Of a DNA stretch of 64,000 bases, positions 18,312 to 27,284 are shown one piece after another. The stretch is from Streptomyces sp. R33 (GTDB lineage Bacteria; Actinomycetota; Actinomycetes; Streptomycetales; Streptomycetaceae): NCBI RefSeq assembly GCF_041200175.1, contig NZ_CP165727.1, positions 434,001-498,000 of the forward strand. The letters run 5' to 3'. A program made the position numbers and the translations under genes. The notes under the pieces were generated by a model. It was given only the letters and a program-made list of their open reading frames with translations, did not search any database and was not told the DNA's origin. Each line of letters starts with the position of its first letter. The first letter of the stretch is position 1.

Positions 18312-19438
18312 CCACGATGCGGGAGCAGGACATCCTCCTCATCGCCCTGTACGCCCTGGCCGGGGCGGCGGCGGCCGGTGTGCTCGGGGCCGCGGTCCTC
18401 CGTGCGGTACGACACCGGTCGGCGGCAGTCTCACTGGCCGTTGTCGCGGCGGCCTCCCTGACGACGATGCTCGCCGGGACGCTCACCGTCGCCTGGGCAA
18501 TGTTCCTTTCGCCGCATGACCTGACCGTGGTCACCACGGTCGTCGCCGTGGCCGCTGTCGTCTCCTTCGCCTTGGCACTCGTACTGGGTCGCTGGGTGGT
18601 CGCCCGCAGCACGGCTCTGGCCCTGGCGGCGCGCTCCTTCGGCGACGATGGCTCGTTCGATGCGCCGGAGGAGGCCGGGACCGCGGAACTGGCCGCGCTG
18701 AGCCGGGAACTGGCTGCCACCAGCGCCAAGTTGAACGAGTCACGCGAACGCGAACGGGCGTTGGAGACCTCTCGGCGGGAACTCGTTGCATGGATCTCAC
18801 ACGACCTGCGGACTCCACTGGCGGGAGTGCGGGCGATGGCGGAAGCCCTGGAGGACGGTGTGGCCGCCGACCCCGAGCGGTACTTCCGCCAGATCCGGAC
18901 TGAGGCCGAGCGGCTGAACACCATGGTGGGCGATCTTTTCGAGCTCTCCCGCATCCATGCGGGGGCCCTCTCACTGATGCCGACGCGGATCTCGACGTAC
19001 GACCTGGTCGGCGACGCGGTGGCCGGCGTCGAGGCGCTCGCCCGGCAGCGCGGCGTGCGGCTCGTCGGAGAGCGGGTCGCGCCGCTGCCCATCGAGGTCG
19101 ACGGCAAGGAGATGACGCGCGTCCTGTGCAACCTGCTCAGCAACGCCCTCCACCGGACGCCGGCGGACGGCACGGTCGCCATTTCCGCGGAGTCCGGGGA
19201 GGAGGACACGGTGGTGCTCTCGGTGACCGACGGCTGCGGCGGCATCCGCGAGCAGGACCTGCCCCGGGTCTTCGACACCGGCTGGCGCGGCACCGAGACG
19301 CTCAAGCCTCCGGCCGGTGCGGGCCTCGGCCTGGCGATCGTACGGGGCATCGTCGAGGCGCACGCGGGCCGCGCCAGCGTACGCAACGTGGCCGACGGCT
19401 GCTGCTTCGAGGTGACCCTGCCCCTCGCCGGTGCCTAG
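18308..19438 (+). CDS. Sensor histidine kinase paired with the OmpR regulator
   Basis: 376 residues, starting ATGACC within the regulator stop. Three membrane helices lie in the first ~95 residues with almost no extracytoplasmic loop, so it probably senses membrane or intracellular state. A coiled region (ALSRELAATSAKLNESRERE) leads into HisKA with the phospho-His in WISHDLRTPLAGV, then HATPase motifs: N box LCNLLSNALHRTP, G1 DGCGGI and G2 GAGLGLAIV. Length and layout are those of BaeS/PrrB-like kinases. The signal is unknown. Confidence 0.92.
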
Positions 19439-19442
19439 ACGC

Positions 19443-19630
19443 TGAGCCGGTCAGGCCGTCGCCGCCTTCCCCGCACCGGAAAGCGACGGCTCGGGAAGGG
19501 TGCCGTCGCGTACGGCGGCCAGCAGGTCGGCGTCGACCTCGAGCATCGCCGCCAGGACTACACGCTCGCCGATGTTCGGGTTGGCCAGCGCCCACCTGAT
19601 CGGCAAACCTCTTGCCAGAGCCCGGTCATT
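19443..19630 (-). pseudogene. C-terminal gene fragment, unrecognised
   Basis: On the minus strand an open segment with codon use typical of the genome reads RGLPIRWALANPNIGERV, then LAAMLEVDADLLAAVRDGTL, and ends GAGKAATA with TGA. There is no start codon or ribosome site, and the frame loses coding character upstream. It looks like the tail of a lost gene. I do not recognise the family. Confidence 0.4.
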
Positions 19631-19736
19631 GGGGCAGGTAGGGGAACCTGGCGGACTGGGTTATGTGGGCATGGCGCAGCCAGCCGTGCACGCAGCCAGA
19701 CTTCGGAACTTCGGTAATTGACGGTGGGGGTGGGTT

Positions 19737-20177
19737 ATGGCAAAGGTCGAGGGGCTCTGGAAGGCCGGGGAAATACCGCTTTGCAACGGTCTGTACCGGT
19801 CGGACGACACTGGCTTGGAGTTGCATGTTGACGGCCCGGGGGCGTACCACCCGGACGCTGCGCAGCCGATTCCTTTTCGTATCGGAGAGCCGTTCGACGT
19901 GGCCCAGGCCCTTGAGAGGCACAACATCGATGAGGTGACCACCTACTTCGAGGACCCGCTGCCGGACGGAGCAGGATGGATGTCCGGCGGGGGTGGTGGG
20001 ATGGGCAACATCGGTTACCTCGCCCGTCTCAACGCCGACTCATCGTTGCGGTGGGTCGCCGTCATGTTTCATTCCAACCCATTCGTCAGCGTGCACTACG
20101 AGGGCATGCGTGCCACCTTCACCAACGACTGGGGGAACCTGCTGATCCTTGACCTCATGCCCCCTGCTCTTGGCTGA
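19737..20177 (+). CDS. Hypothetical protein
   Basis: A 146-residue protein starting at ATG 19737 after GGTGGGGGTGGG. It begins MAKVEGLWKAGEIPLCNGLY and has a Gly run (WMSGGGGGMG) in the middle, then YLARLNADSSLRWVAVMFHS and NDWGNLLILDLMPPALG. It has no signal peptide or membrane segment. I do not recognise the family. Compositional bias is weaker than in neighbours and it stands alone in a relic-rich stretch, which is consistent with acquired DNA. Small stand-alone proteins of this kind are sometimes immunity proteins, but nothing here proves it. Confidence 0.6.
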   Translation: MAKVEGLWKAGEIPLCNGLYRSDDTGLELHVDGPGAYHPDAAQPIPFRIGEPFDVAQALERHNIDEVTTYFEDPLPDGAGWMSGGGGGMGNIGYLARLNADSSLRWVAVMFHSNPFVSVHYEGMRATFTNDWGNLLILDLMPPALG

Positions 20178-20344
20178 CCCACCCGCGCCCACAACGGCAG
20201 GTCCTCCTTTCAAGGCCATCGGCCGCCTCGAGGGTGATACTTGGGTAACTACCAGCGGCGGTCCGGCCGTTCGGTACGGCGCGAGCCCAGCAACACCGCG
20301 CAAGCAGAGCCCTTGCCCGCCTGAGCGAGGGCTCTGCAATCCTG

Positions 20345-20640
20345 CGCCGGGCGGCGAACACTGGGTGTTCGGGAGCGACGGGTCCGCCTACTACACTCCG
20401 ACTCACTATCAGACGTACATTGTGGGCAGAAGCCCCCCGTTGGGTGGATTGATGCAGGAAGAGACGTCGGCGATCCACATCGCCCCTTGGATGCATGTCA
20501 TCACGCCAGGCGGTGGCCTACCTCTCGATGAACTCCTGCCCACGTCAGGCAGCGTGTACGTGGCGCGTCTCAACGGTCAGGAAATGCCAGACGAGGTATC
20601 GACATTCCACCACTTCCGGGAAGTCCGCCGCCTACAGTCA
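20345..20640 (+). other. Possible coding remnant, unrecognised
   Basis: An open stretch reads HWVFGSDGSAYYTPTHYQ, later GLPLDELLPTSGSVYVARLN and FHHFREVRRLQ. It has moderate coding character but no convincing start, and it runs into the decayed transposase. The segment VYVARLN recalls YLARLN in the preceding gene, too weak to claim homology. The rest of 20178-20345 shows nothing recognisable. Confidence 0.3.
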
Positions 20641-21045
20641 GTCGTCCGGCATCAGCGACGCCCAACAGCAGTCGTCAATGCCCGGAGATCGTGCAAGTTG
20701 CAGACCGTTGGCACCTCTGGCGTGGCTTGCTCGAGACGGTCTGGAAGGAGGCCGGCACCCACAGCTCCTACCAAGCACAGACCACCACTGCGCGAGGGGC
20801 AACGGGGCCGCGAGCACCCGTGAACGCTGGCGGCAGGTCCACGGGATGCTCGATGCCGGCCTCCAACCTGCTGGAATGCGCACGCCAGCTGTGCCTGGCC
20901 CTGAACCACCGTCAAACGGTATGCCCGCCACGACGCGCCCGACCGTCTGATCCAAACCCCGAACTACCGGCCCACCATGGTCGATCCCTACGCGAGCAGT
21001 ATCAAGGACCAGGCCCTGCGGCAGCTGCGTCTCGGCGGCCGCCAC
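20641..21045 (+). pseudogene. Decayed ISL3-family transposase
   Basis: Three frames each carry a piece of one ISL3 (IS204/IS1001/IS1096/IS1165) transposase. In order they are IVQVADRWHLWRGLLETVWK (~20690-20750), RERWRQVHGMLDAGL (~20820-20866), ARQLCLALN (~20882-20908) and RYARHDAPDRLIQTPNYRP (~20917-20975) followed by TMVDPYASSIKDQ. The family normally reads these as one chain linking the DDE core to an HTH-containing insertion. At least three frameshifts separate them, and the catalytic part before and after is missing. No terminal repeats were found. Confidence 0.7.
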
Positions 21046-21340
21046 CAAGTGCTGGATGTGCGGGTGGAGTTCCGCGCGTTGACGACAGTGTGGTGCCGAT
21101 GCCGGTCTCGGATGACTTCGGCTGGGGCCCATTGCTCGGCGCGGCGGGCGGCAGCCGATGCCTGTGGCTTCAGAGAGACGCCAGCTGGGCTGATCGCCCT
21201 GCGCAAGACCCCCAGTCCTCGACCTGGTACACACGACCAGGCGCAGCTCCGGGCCAGCCCAGCGGGCGTTGTCCCGGCCAGCACCCATCCGCCTCGCACG
21301 CCCCCCGCCACCTGGTTTTGGTCTGACCCGCTCTTGGCGG

Positions 21341-21985
21341 TCAGCGGGCGACGGACACGGCGAAGGGCTTGAAGCCGTGCCGGCGCATGATGTGGGGCAC
21401 GACCAGGATCATGGCCTCGGTGGCGCGGGCGGTGGTGATGTCGCCGAGGTCCTCGATCCGTTCGGGCTGCCAGCCCAGGTCGCCGAGCAGGCCGGAGACG
21501 GTCTTCTTCGCGTGTTCGGAGTCGCCCGAGAGATAGGCGGTCGGTGGGGTTGCCAGGGTTTCGGGGGCGGTCATGACCGTGAACAGCATGGTGTTGAGGG
21601 TCTTGACCACATGGGTGTCGGGGAGGGCGGCCTGGAGTCTCTCGGCGAGGCTGCTGCCGGGGTAGCACAGGTCGCCCGGCAGGCCCTCGGCTGTGTCGCG
21701 GGTTGCGTTGGAGACGTCGATGAGGATCTTTCCGGAGAGCTCGGCGCGCAGGTCGGTGAGGCGGTCCAGGGAGCTGTCGCCGGGCGTCGCGTTGATCACG
21801 ATGTCCGTGGTGCGGGCGGTGGTGCGGTGGTCGGCGAAGGCGATCCGCGGGGCGAGCCCAATGGTGCGGGCGGTGGTGTCTTCGGGGTTCCGGGTGCCGA
21901 GGGTGACGTGGTGTCCGGCTGCGGAGAGCTTGCTGGCGAGGTTGGTACCGACGCGGCCGGCGCCCAGGATGCCGATGGTGGTCAT
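21341..21985 (-). CDS. NAD(P)-dependent oxidoreductase, F420:NADP reductase-like
   Basis: A 214-residue protein with an N-terminal Rossmann motif (IGILGAGRVGTNLASKL, GxGxxG) and a TRNPED stretch after strand 2, typical of the NADPH-dependent F420 reductase/pyrroline-5-carboxylate reductase-like family. The motifs DIVINATPGDSSLDRL, ILIDVSNATRDTAE and VVKTLNTMLFTVM also fit. It may reduce F420 or another small cofactor with NADPH; the substrate cannot be told. It lies 48 bp downstream of the inositol-phosphatase-like gene on the same strand and is probably co-transcribed, with the divergent LysR gene as likely regulator. Confidence 0.85.
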   Translation of the reverse strand: MTTIGILGAGRVGTNLASKLSAAGHHVTLGTRNPEDTTARTIGLAPRIAFADHRTTARTTDIVINATPGDSSLDRLTDLRAELSGKILIDVSNATRDTAEGLPGDLCYPGSSLAERLQAALPDTHVVKTLNTMLFTVMTAPETLATPPTAYLSGDSEHAKKTVSGLLGDLGWQPERIEDLGDITTARATEAMILVVPHIMRRHGFKPFAVSVAR

Positions 21986-22033
21986 GCGGTGATGCTCCTT
22001 GCGGTATCGGGTGGGAACGGTGGAGGTGTCCGG

Positions 22034-22846
22034 TCAGGCGATCGGCGAGAGGACCTTGAGGGCGGCGGCCTGGATGCCGGGGGCGGCGGCCAGGAAGTCG
22101 CGGCTGCCCGTGTTCCAGGGTTCGCCCGCCAGGTCGGTGACGGTGCCTCCGGCCTCGGAGACCAGCAGGGCGCCGGCGACCAGGCCCGAGCGGACGTCGG
22201 AGAACTGCCAGAACGCGTCCATGCGTCCGGCGGCGACGTGGATGAGCTGCATCGTGGCGGGAACGGACACGCGTACGACCAGGCCGTTGATGAGCATGGC
22301 GGTGACGGAGTCACCGATCCGCCGGAAGGTGCGCTCGTCCTCGCCGGGCTTGGCCTGACCGGTGCCGATGAGGGCGGCGCCCAGGTCGGTCTTGGCGGAC
22401 ACCTTCAGGGGCCGGTCGTTGAGTCGGGCACCGCCGCCGGCGACGGCGGTGTAGGTGTCGCCCGTCAGCGGCAGGTGCACGACGGTGAGTACCGGCAGGT
22501 TGTCGCTGACCAGGGTGGCGGTGACGGCCCAGTCCTCCAGGCCGTGGACGTGGTTGATGTTGCCCTCGGCGGGGTCGACGACCCACCACTCCCCGGGCGG
22601 GAGCGCACCGCCGGCCAGCTCGTCCTCGGCCCACTGCGACCCTTGCCGGGCCCGCAGCAGGGGTTCGCGCAGCACATCCAGTACCGCGTCGTCGTTGGCG
22701 TGGATCTCGCCGACGACCTCGTCCAGACTCACGCCCCGGGCGTGGGAGGTGTAGCGGTCGCGCAGCGTGACGCCGGCGGCCTTCACCGCAGCGGTCACGT
22801 CGGACAGCAGCGTCGCGTCGGCGTCGAAAGGCATGGCCGTGCTCAT
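22034..22846 (-). CDS. Inositol monophosphatase-family protein with altered metal motif
   Basis: 270 residues of the IMPase/FIG superfamily. The motif usually DPxDGTxxF appears as DPAEGNINH at residues 91-99, so the second metal Asp is Glu and the Thr is Asn. The preceding acidic site is WAEDE (72-76), and the later Asp motif is FSDVRSGLVAGALLVSEAGG. The protein is otherwise full length and well conserved, so it may be a phosphatase with changed metal use or substrate. The start ATG at 22846 gives MSTAMPFDADATLL. It diverges from a LysR gene over 116 bp containing a palindrome, which suggests LysR control. Confidence 0.85.
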   Translation of the reverse strand: MSTAMPFDADATLLSDVTAAVKAAGVTLRDRYTSHARGVSLDEVVGEIHANDDAVLDVLREPLLRARQGSQWAEDELAGGALPPGEWWVVDPAEGNINHVHGLEDWAVTATLVSDNLPVLTVVHLPLTGDTYTAVAGGGARLNDRPLKVSAKTDLGAALIGTGQAKPGEDERTFRRIGDSVTAMLINGLVVRVSVPATMQLIHVAAGRMDAFWQFSDVRSGLVAGALLVSEAGGTVTDLAGEPWNTGSRDFLAAAPGIQAAALKVLSPIA

Positions 22847-22927
22847 GGCGGGCTCCCTGGGGAATCGGTAGAAGCGGGGCGGTTGTTCGCCCCCGCACTT
22901 CGAAAGTAGGCGGCTCGACGATTAACA

Positions 22928-22950
22928 ACAAGTGCATGCTTGTCACTTGT
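22928..22950. promoter_or_regulatory. Candidate LysR operator
   Basis: Perfect 7-bp inverted arms ACAAGTG (22928-22934) and CACTTGT (22944-22950) flank a 9-bp spacer that itself ends in CTTGT. It lies 12 bp before the LysR start codon and upstream of the divergent phosphatase gene, where autoregulating LysR proteins bind. Confidence 0.6.
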
Positions 22951-22962
22951 AGAGTTACTGCC

Positions 22963-23907
22963 ATGCAACTGGATCTGAACCTGCTCACGGCCCTGGACGC
23001 CCTGCTGGAAGAGGGCAGTGTCGCCGGCGCGGCAGCACGCCTCCACGTCACCGCACCGGCGATGAGCCGCTCCCTGGGCCGCATCCGCAAGGCCACCGGT
23101 GACCAGATCCTGGTCCGCACCGGCCGCAGCATGGTCCCCACCATCCGGGCGCTGGCCATCCGCGCCCAGGTACACACCCTCGTGCAGCAGGCCCACCAAC
23201 TTCTTTCCGCGCAGCAGGAACTCGACCTGGCGGCACTCGAGCGGGTGTTCACCGTGCGCTGGCACGACGCCCTCACCGCAGCCTCCGGCACTGCCCTGAT
23301 CACCGCCGTCCACCGCCAGGCTCCTGGCGTCCGGCTCCGCCTGTCCGCCGAACCCGCAACGGACGACGCCGAGCTGCGCCGGGGTGAGGTCGACCTCGAA
23401 TCGAGCTCCAGCACTCCGGCGCTCCCCGACATCCGCCACCGGCTCGTCGGCAGGGACCGACTCGTCGTCGCCGTACGACCGGGCCACCCGCTCACCGAAG
23501 GCCCGCTGAGCCTCGAGCGGTACGCAGCCGCCGAACACCTCACCGTCTCGCGACGCGGCAGCCTGCGCGACCCGATCGACGACGCCCTGACCACACGCGG
23601 CCTCGAACGACGCGTCGCCGCTGCCGGGCCCACCGCCGCCTTCGCACTACAACTCGCCCTCGAGACCGACCTCGTCGTCACCCTCCCCGACGCCGTCACC
23701 CGCACAGCGCGCGACCAACTCGGCCTGGCCACACTGCCCCTGCCCCTGCCGCTGCCCGACGTCCCCCTGTACCTGCTGTGGCACCAGCGCTACGACGACG
23801 ACCGCGCCCACACCTGGCTACGAGACCTGGCCACCGAAACCGTCCAGGCACTATTCACGGCACCGACCGCCACTCAACGGCCCCTCACCAACCAGACCAG
23901 TCAGTAA
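22963..23907 (+). CDS. LysR-family transcriptional regulator
   Basis: A 314-residue LysR protein. The start is ATG at 22963 (MQLDLNLLTALDALLEEGSV); an earlier in-frame start at 22936 would lie inside the operator. HTH residues ~1-60 contain GAAARLHVTAPAMSRSLGRI and KATGDQILVRTGRSM. The substrate-binding domain follows (RLVGRDRLVVAVRPGHPLTE, AFALQLALETDLVVTLPD). It is divergently transcribed from the IMPase/oxidoreductase pair, the classic arrangement for a regulator of that operon. The effector is unknown. Confidence 0.93.
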   Translation: MQLDLNLLTALDALLEEGSVAGAAARLHVTAPAMSRSLGRIRKATGDQILVRTGRSMVPTIRALAIRAQVHTLVQQAHQLLSAQQELDLAALERVFTVRWHDALTAASGTALITAVHRQAPGVRLRLSAEPATDDAELRRGEVDLESSSSTPALPDIRHRLVGRDRLVVAVRPGHPLTEGPLSLERYAAAEHLTVSRRGSLRDPIDDALTTRGLERRVAAAGPTAAFALQLALETDLVVTLPDAVTRTARDQLGLATLPLPLPLPDVPLYLLWHQRYDDDRAHTWLRDLATETVQALFTAPTATQRPLTNQTSQ

Positions 23908-24104
23908 CGGATACATGGGGCGGTCCCGACCTCCGGATGCCAACCGCCCGGCGACCTTGCCGACCGCTGGCGCCGCACCGTGGCCGCAAGCGCGACCCGG
24001 CAGGTCGCCGAGGCCCGGGCACGCGGCTCGGATGCGCAAGGTCCACCAGGGCTCCGGTGGCACCTGCCGGGGGTCTGTCGGAGAGACGTGCCAGGATCGG
24101 GATT

Positions 24105-25292
24105 ATGATCGATTCCGTCGCCGCCCTGCTCGCCTCCGACAACGCATGGAGCCTGCGCGTGCGCGACCGGCTCAACGCCCTCCCGCCCGAGCTGGTTGCC
24201 CTCGTCCTGCACCTGGGCACCACCCCCGAGTGGTGGAACCATAGGCACGCCGTGAACGGCGAGTGGAAGCGGCAGGTCAAAGCCCATCTGAAGACCACCG
24301 GTGCCGACAGCCTCGTCCGCGACGCCGTCCGGGAGTTGGCCCGGGACGGCTCCTTCCACGAGGAGACCCCGCAGGTCCTCGCCCACCGCGCGGACAGCCC
24401 CCTCGACCCACGAACCCGGGCCGCGGTCCGGGCCCGCACCAAGGGCCTGGCCGTGGGCTTCCTCCTCGCTGCCGGCCAACTCCGCGCGGACGACGGGGTC
24501 GGCGTCGACCTCGCCCTCGTCGGCCGCAAGAACTCCCAGGCCATGGATACGTGGTATCTCCCCGACAACGCTCTGGCCGGCGCCGCGTTCACCGCCCTCG
24601 GCGACCTGGCCGGTCCCGACGCCATGGAGCACCTGTGGGTCCTGTACAGCGCCGTTCCCACGTCCACACCCGCGCGCCCGACCCTGGTACGCGCCGTGAA
24701 ACGCGCGGCCAAGCGGCGCCGGATCCCTGCCGATGGCCTCGCCGAACGCACCGTACCCCGCCATGGCCTCGGCCCCGACGGCGCCCTGCGGATGGCCCCG
24801 CCCGGCACCGGAGCCGAGTGGATCAACACATGGACCGACACCCTCGTCACCCTGGGTGCCGACGGCCGCGTCACCCTCACCTGGCTCGACGCCGCCGACG
24901 GTCCCGTGCCCACCCGGGCGCCGTTCCCCCTGCCCCGGCACTACGCCAAATCGGGCCTCACCGACAGCATCACCATCGCCCGTAACGTCGCCCGCCGGAT
25001 CGAGGCCACGGCCGACGAAGAGACCCGGCGACTCACCGACCCCGCCATGACCACCCGCTCCTGGCCGTGGGGCGAATGGGTCCGGTACTACCGCGACCAC
25101 CCCATCACCGGCATCGTCACCCGCCGCCTGAACTGGCAGTACCTCTTGCCCGGCGAGACGGCCCCCCGCCCGCTCGACCCCAGAACCCCGATTGACGCCC
25201 TACCCGCCGATGCCGAGGTCACCCTGGTCTCCACCCGCCTCGCCGCCGCCGGCGCGCCCGGCCTCGCCCCGACCGACAGGGCGGTGGGCTGA
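24105..25292 (+). CDS. DUF4132-domain protein, C-terminally short
   Basis: A 395-residue protein starting at ATG 24105 (MIDSVAALLASDNAWSLRVR). It contains the DUF4132-type segments TWYLPDNALAGAAFTALGDL, RVTLTWLDAADGPVPTRAPF and RSWPWGEWVRYYRDHPITG. DUF4132 proteins I know continue for several hundred residues beyond a point such as RLNWQYLLPGE, whereas this one ends soon after at GLAPTDRAVG. The missing C-terminal part suggests truncation; the following 394 bp have no recognisable continuation. The frame is open upstream to 23778, but that overlaps the LysR gene and is not used. Confidence 0.75.
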   Translation: MIDSVAALLASDNAWSLRVRDRLNALPPELVALVLHLGTTPEWWNHRHAVNGEWKRQVKAHLKTTGADSLVRDAVRELARDGSFHEETPQVLAHRADSPLDPRTRAAVRARTKGLAVGFLLAAGQLRADDGVGVDLALVGRKNSQAMDTWYLPDNALAGAAFTALGDLAGPDAMEHLWVLYSAVPTSTPARPTLVRAVKRAAKRRRIPADGLAERTVPRHGLGPDGALRMAPPGTGAEWINTWTDTLVTLGADGRVTLTWLDAADGPVPTRAPFPLPRHYAKSGLTDSITIARNVARRIEATADEETRRLTDPAMTTRSWPWGEWVRYYRDHPITGIVTRRLNWQYLLPGETAPRPLDPRTPIDALPADAEVTLVSTRLAAAGAPGLAPTDRAVG

Positions 25293-25686
25293 CGGAACCG
25301 AACCCCTGGCAGCCCACAACGCCCTCGAAGTGTTGGAGTGACCACGCACCGCCAAGGTGGAGTGATAAGCCGTGACTTGGCGCGCCGTCGTCTACCCGAC
25401 GTATGCCCAGGGCACCGCGTGCGCGTCGACGCCGGAATGGTCCGTCGCGCCTTCGGTCCCGGAAGCTCCCTCGACTTCCTTCGACGAGCCGACCTTCACC
25501 CCGATGATGTGCGAATGCTGTGCATCAGCGCCAACACCTGACCGGCCAGCGGCCGCGGCCCGGACCCGCGCCGCGTCGTCGTGACGCCAGTGGCTTGGCG
25601 CCTGCATCAGGCACGGCGCCGAACTCCGCCTGACCACCGTCCCCGGGTGGGTTCCGTACCGGCCGCGAGCCGTCGGACCGCTGGTG
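25293..25686. other. Gene-free stretch after DUF4132 gene
   Basis: A 70-codon frame at 25372-25584 (start GTG, VTWRAVVYPTYAQGTACAST) is the longest credible piece, but I see neither a family nor a ribosome site. No repeats or terminators stand out. It may hold the decayed end of the DUF4132 gene. Confidence 0.3.
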
Positions 25687-26529
25687 TCAGGGGCGACGGC
25701 AGTGGAAGATTCCCCAGCTCGTGAGGCCTTCCCGGCAGGCCTCCACCCAGAGCGGAAGATTCTCCTGGATCACCTGCAGATAGGCGGGGTGGATGACGTC
25801 GGCGAGTTCTTTCGCGCGCTGCCCGGTCTCCTCGGTGAGGCGGAGGTAGTGGGTGAGCATCTGGTCGCTGCGGTCGTCGAAGTCGAAGCGGGTCAAACCG
25901 AGTCCGGTGATCGTCCGGCGGTAGAAGGCGGGCGTGGCGAACCCCTCCACCTCGAGGCGGGCCACCGCGCCGCGCAGCGCCTCCGGAGGGGCCGTGTCAG
26001 CCGCCATGAGGTCGGTGAAGACCATTTCACCCGTGGTCTTCAGGACGCGGACGGCCTCGCCGAGGAGCTGTTCGCGATCGCCGCTGTGGCAGAAGGCCTC
26101 CTGCGACCAGACGACGTCGAAATGGTCTTCGGGGTACGGGATGTCCTGGAAGGATCCCGTGACGACCTCGATGAGCCCGTCCAGACCCCGGTCGGCGTTG
26201 GTCTGACGGTGGCGCTGGTTCTGCGATTCGCTGATGTTCAGCGCCACCACCCTGCAGCCGAACGTCCGGGCCAGGTACCGGGCCGGACCGCCGTATCCGG
26301 AGCCCAGGTCCAGCACCGTGTGCCCCGGACCGAGACGGCCGGCGACCTTCGCCGCCGCCAGCTCCACCGTCCGCCTGGAGGCCACCGCGACCGACTCGTT
26401 CCGGTCGGCGTACACACCGGTGTGGATGTCCTCGCCGCCCCACACCTCGGCGTAGAAGGCGTCGACATCAGCCGTTCCGTAGTAGCGGCGCGCCGCCACC
26501 TCAGCCCTCGCCGCACTCTCAAGACTCAC
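25687..26529 (-). CDS. SAM-dependent methyltransferase, glycine/sarcosine N-methyltransferase-like
   Basis: 280 residues from a GTG start at 26529 (VSLESAARAEVAARRYYGTA), with GGGGTGG upstream; an earlier ATG at 26580 is possible but adds a poorly conserved leader. The N-terminal YYGTADVDAFYAEVWGGEDI is typical of sarcosine/dimethylglycine N-methyltransferases and related small-molecule methyltransferases. SAM motif I is VLDLGSGYGGPARYLA, with acidic motif II VVALNISESQNQ. FDVVWSQEAFCHSGD and VFTDLMAADTAPPEAL complete the core. A betaine-forming step is possible, but no partner gene is nearby, so the substrate is open. Confidence 0.85.
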   Translation of the reverse strand: MSLESAARAEVAARRYYGTADVDAFYAEVWGGEDIHTGVYADRNESVAVASRRTVELAAAKVAGRLGPGHTVLDLGSGYGGPARYLARTFGCRVVALNISESQNQRHRQTNADRGLDGLIEVVTGSFQDIPYPEDHFDVVWSQEAFCHSGDREQLLGEAVRVLKTTGEMVFTDLMAADTAPPEALRGAVARLEVEGFATPAFYRRTITGLGLTRFDFDDRSDQMLTHYLRLTEETGQRAKELADVIHPAYLQVIQENLPLWVEACREGLTSWGIFHCRRP

Positions 26530-26602
26530 GCCGCCACCCCGCCGTCCGGATTCGCCCGCCCAAAGCCACGCAGGTATCACTGCATGACGCTAGCCCGGCG
26601 TC

Positions 26603-26760
26603 CTACAAGAAGTCAGGAACACCAAACCAGCCACCCCGCTCGCCGGGCTCGCCCCGGTACCAGCCCCCGTGGCCTTCCAGGTGGGCGCCCACGTCATCGA
26701 CCTGCAGGCCCTTGCGGTACGCGGACGGGCCCGCCCTTCCCGTCTTCGGCCATTGCATCG
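26603..26760 (-). pseudogene. Short C-terminal fragment, unrecognised
   Basis: A minus-strand frame ends RKGLQVDDVGAHLEGHGG and WYRGEPGERGGWFGVPDFL with a stop at 26603. It has coding-like composition and a Gly/Trp-rich tail, but no start or ribosome site. It looks like the end of a lost gene. Confidence 0.35.
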
Positions 26761-26799
26761 GCCTGCGCGGGTCTTGCGACGAACCTTCGTCATCGCCTA

Positions 26800-26965
26800 C
26801 GGCGAGCCCGGCCGTGATCAGCGACGGCACCACCACGTACGTCTTCTACACCGCCGAAAGCTTCAAGGCCCGGAACTGGCCGTCCGACGAACCCGTCTTC
26901 CGCCTCGACCTGGCCTACGACGACGTCGAGGCCGCCCAACAGCACCTCCTCGCGGCCCGGCCGGG
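26800..26965 (+). pseudogene. VOC (glyoxalase-like) protein fragment
   Basis: The frame reads AVISDGTTTYVFYTAESFKA, NWPSDEPVFRLDLAYDDVEA and AQQHLLA. This is the segment of small Streptomyces VOC proteins that joins the two half-domains (a DGTT-YVFF, WP, LDLAFDDVEAA pattern). The preceding N-terminal half and the following strands are missing or frameshifted. No ribosome site is seen. Confidence 0.55.
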
Positions 26966-27096
26966 GCAACCAAGCCCGGGCCCACCAGCCCGGAAGCACA
27001 ACCTGGACCGTCCTCCCTCCAAGCCCGGTTCCGCAGTGGGCAGTCCGCACCGTCGATCGGCGGTGCCCTGCCAGCCGGTCTCGCCAGTGCGCCTGC

Positions 27097-27154
27097 TAAG
27101 ATCACGCTGTCAGCCTTTCGGGCCGGATGCGTATCCGACCGAGAGGCTTTTTTT
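27097..27154 (+). ncRNA. Promoter-like site followed at once by an intrinsic-terminator hairpin
   Basis: A TAAGAT -10-like box (27097-27102) is followed about 10 bp later by a hairpin. Outer arms AGCCTTTCGG (27112-27121) and CCGAGAGGCT pair with one G-U, an inner CGGAT/ATCCG stem closes GCGT, and seven T residues follow. A U-tract terminator is unusual in this genome. It could end a very short RNA or act as an attenuator before the GNAT gene 130 bp downstream. It is not a tRNA: there is no acceptor/CCA or cloverleaf. Confidence 0.5.
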
Positions 27155-27284
27155 GTGCCCTGGCCCGCCTTGTCCTTCCCGCCGGTGTGCCCGCCCGCGT
27201 AGGTGTCATGTTTCGTGCCGCCGTATGACCACAGATTCGGCATGCGGTGCCACCCGTTGTTCGTCGTTCCCGTAAAGGGGTTTC

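Noticed and set aside
27112..27154. Hairpin considered as a tRNA
   Set aside because: No cloverleaf arms, anticodon loop or conserved T-loop; the structure is a terminator.
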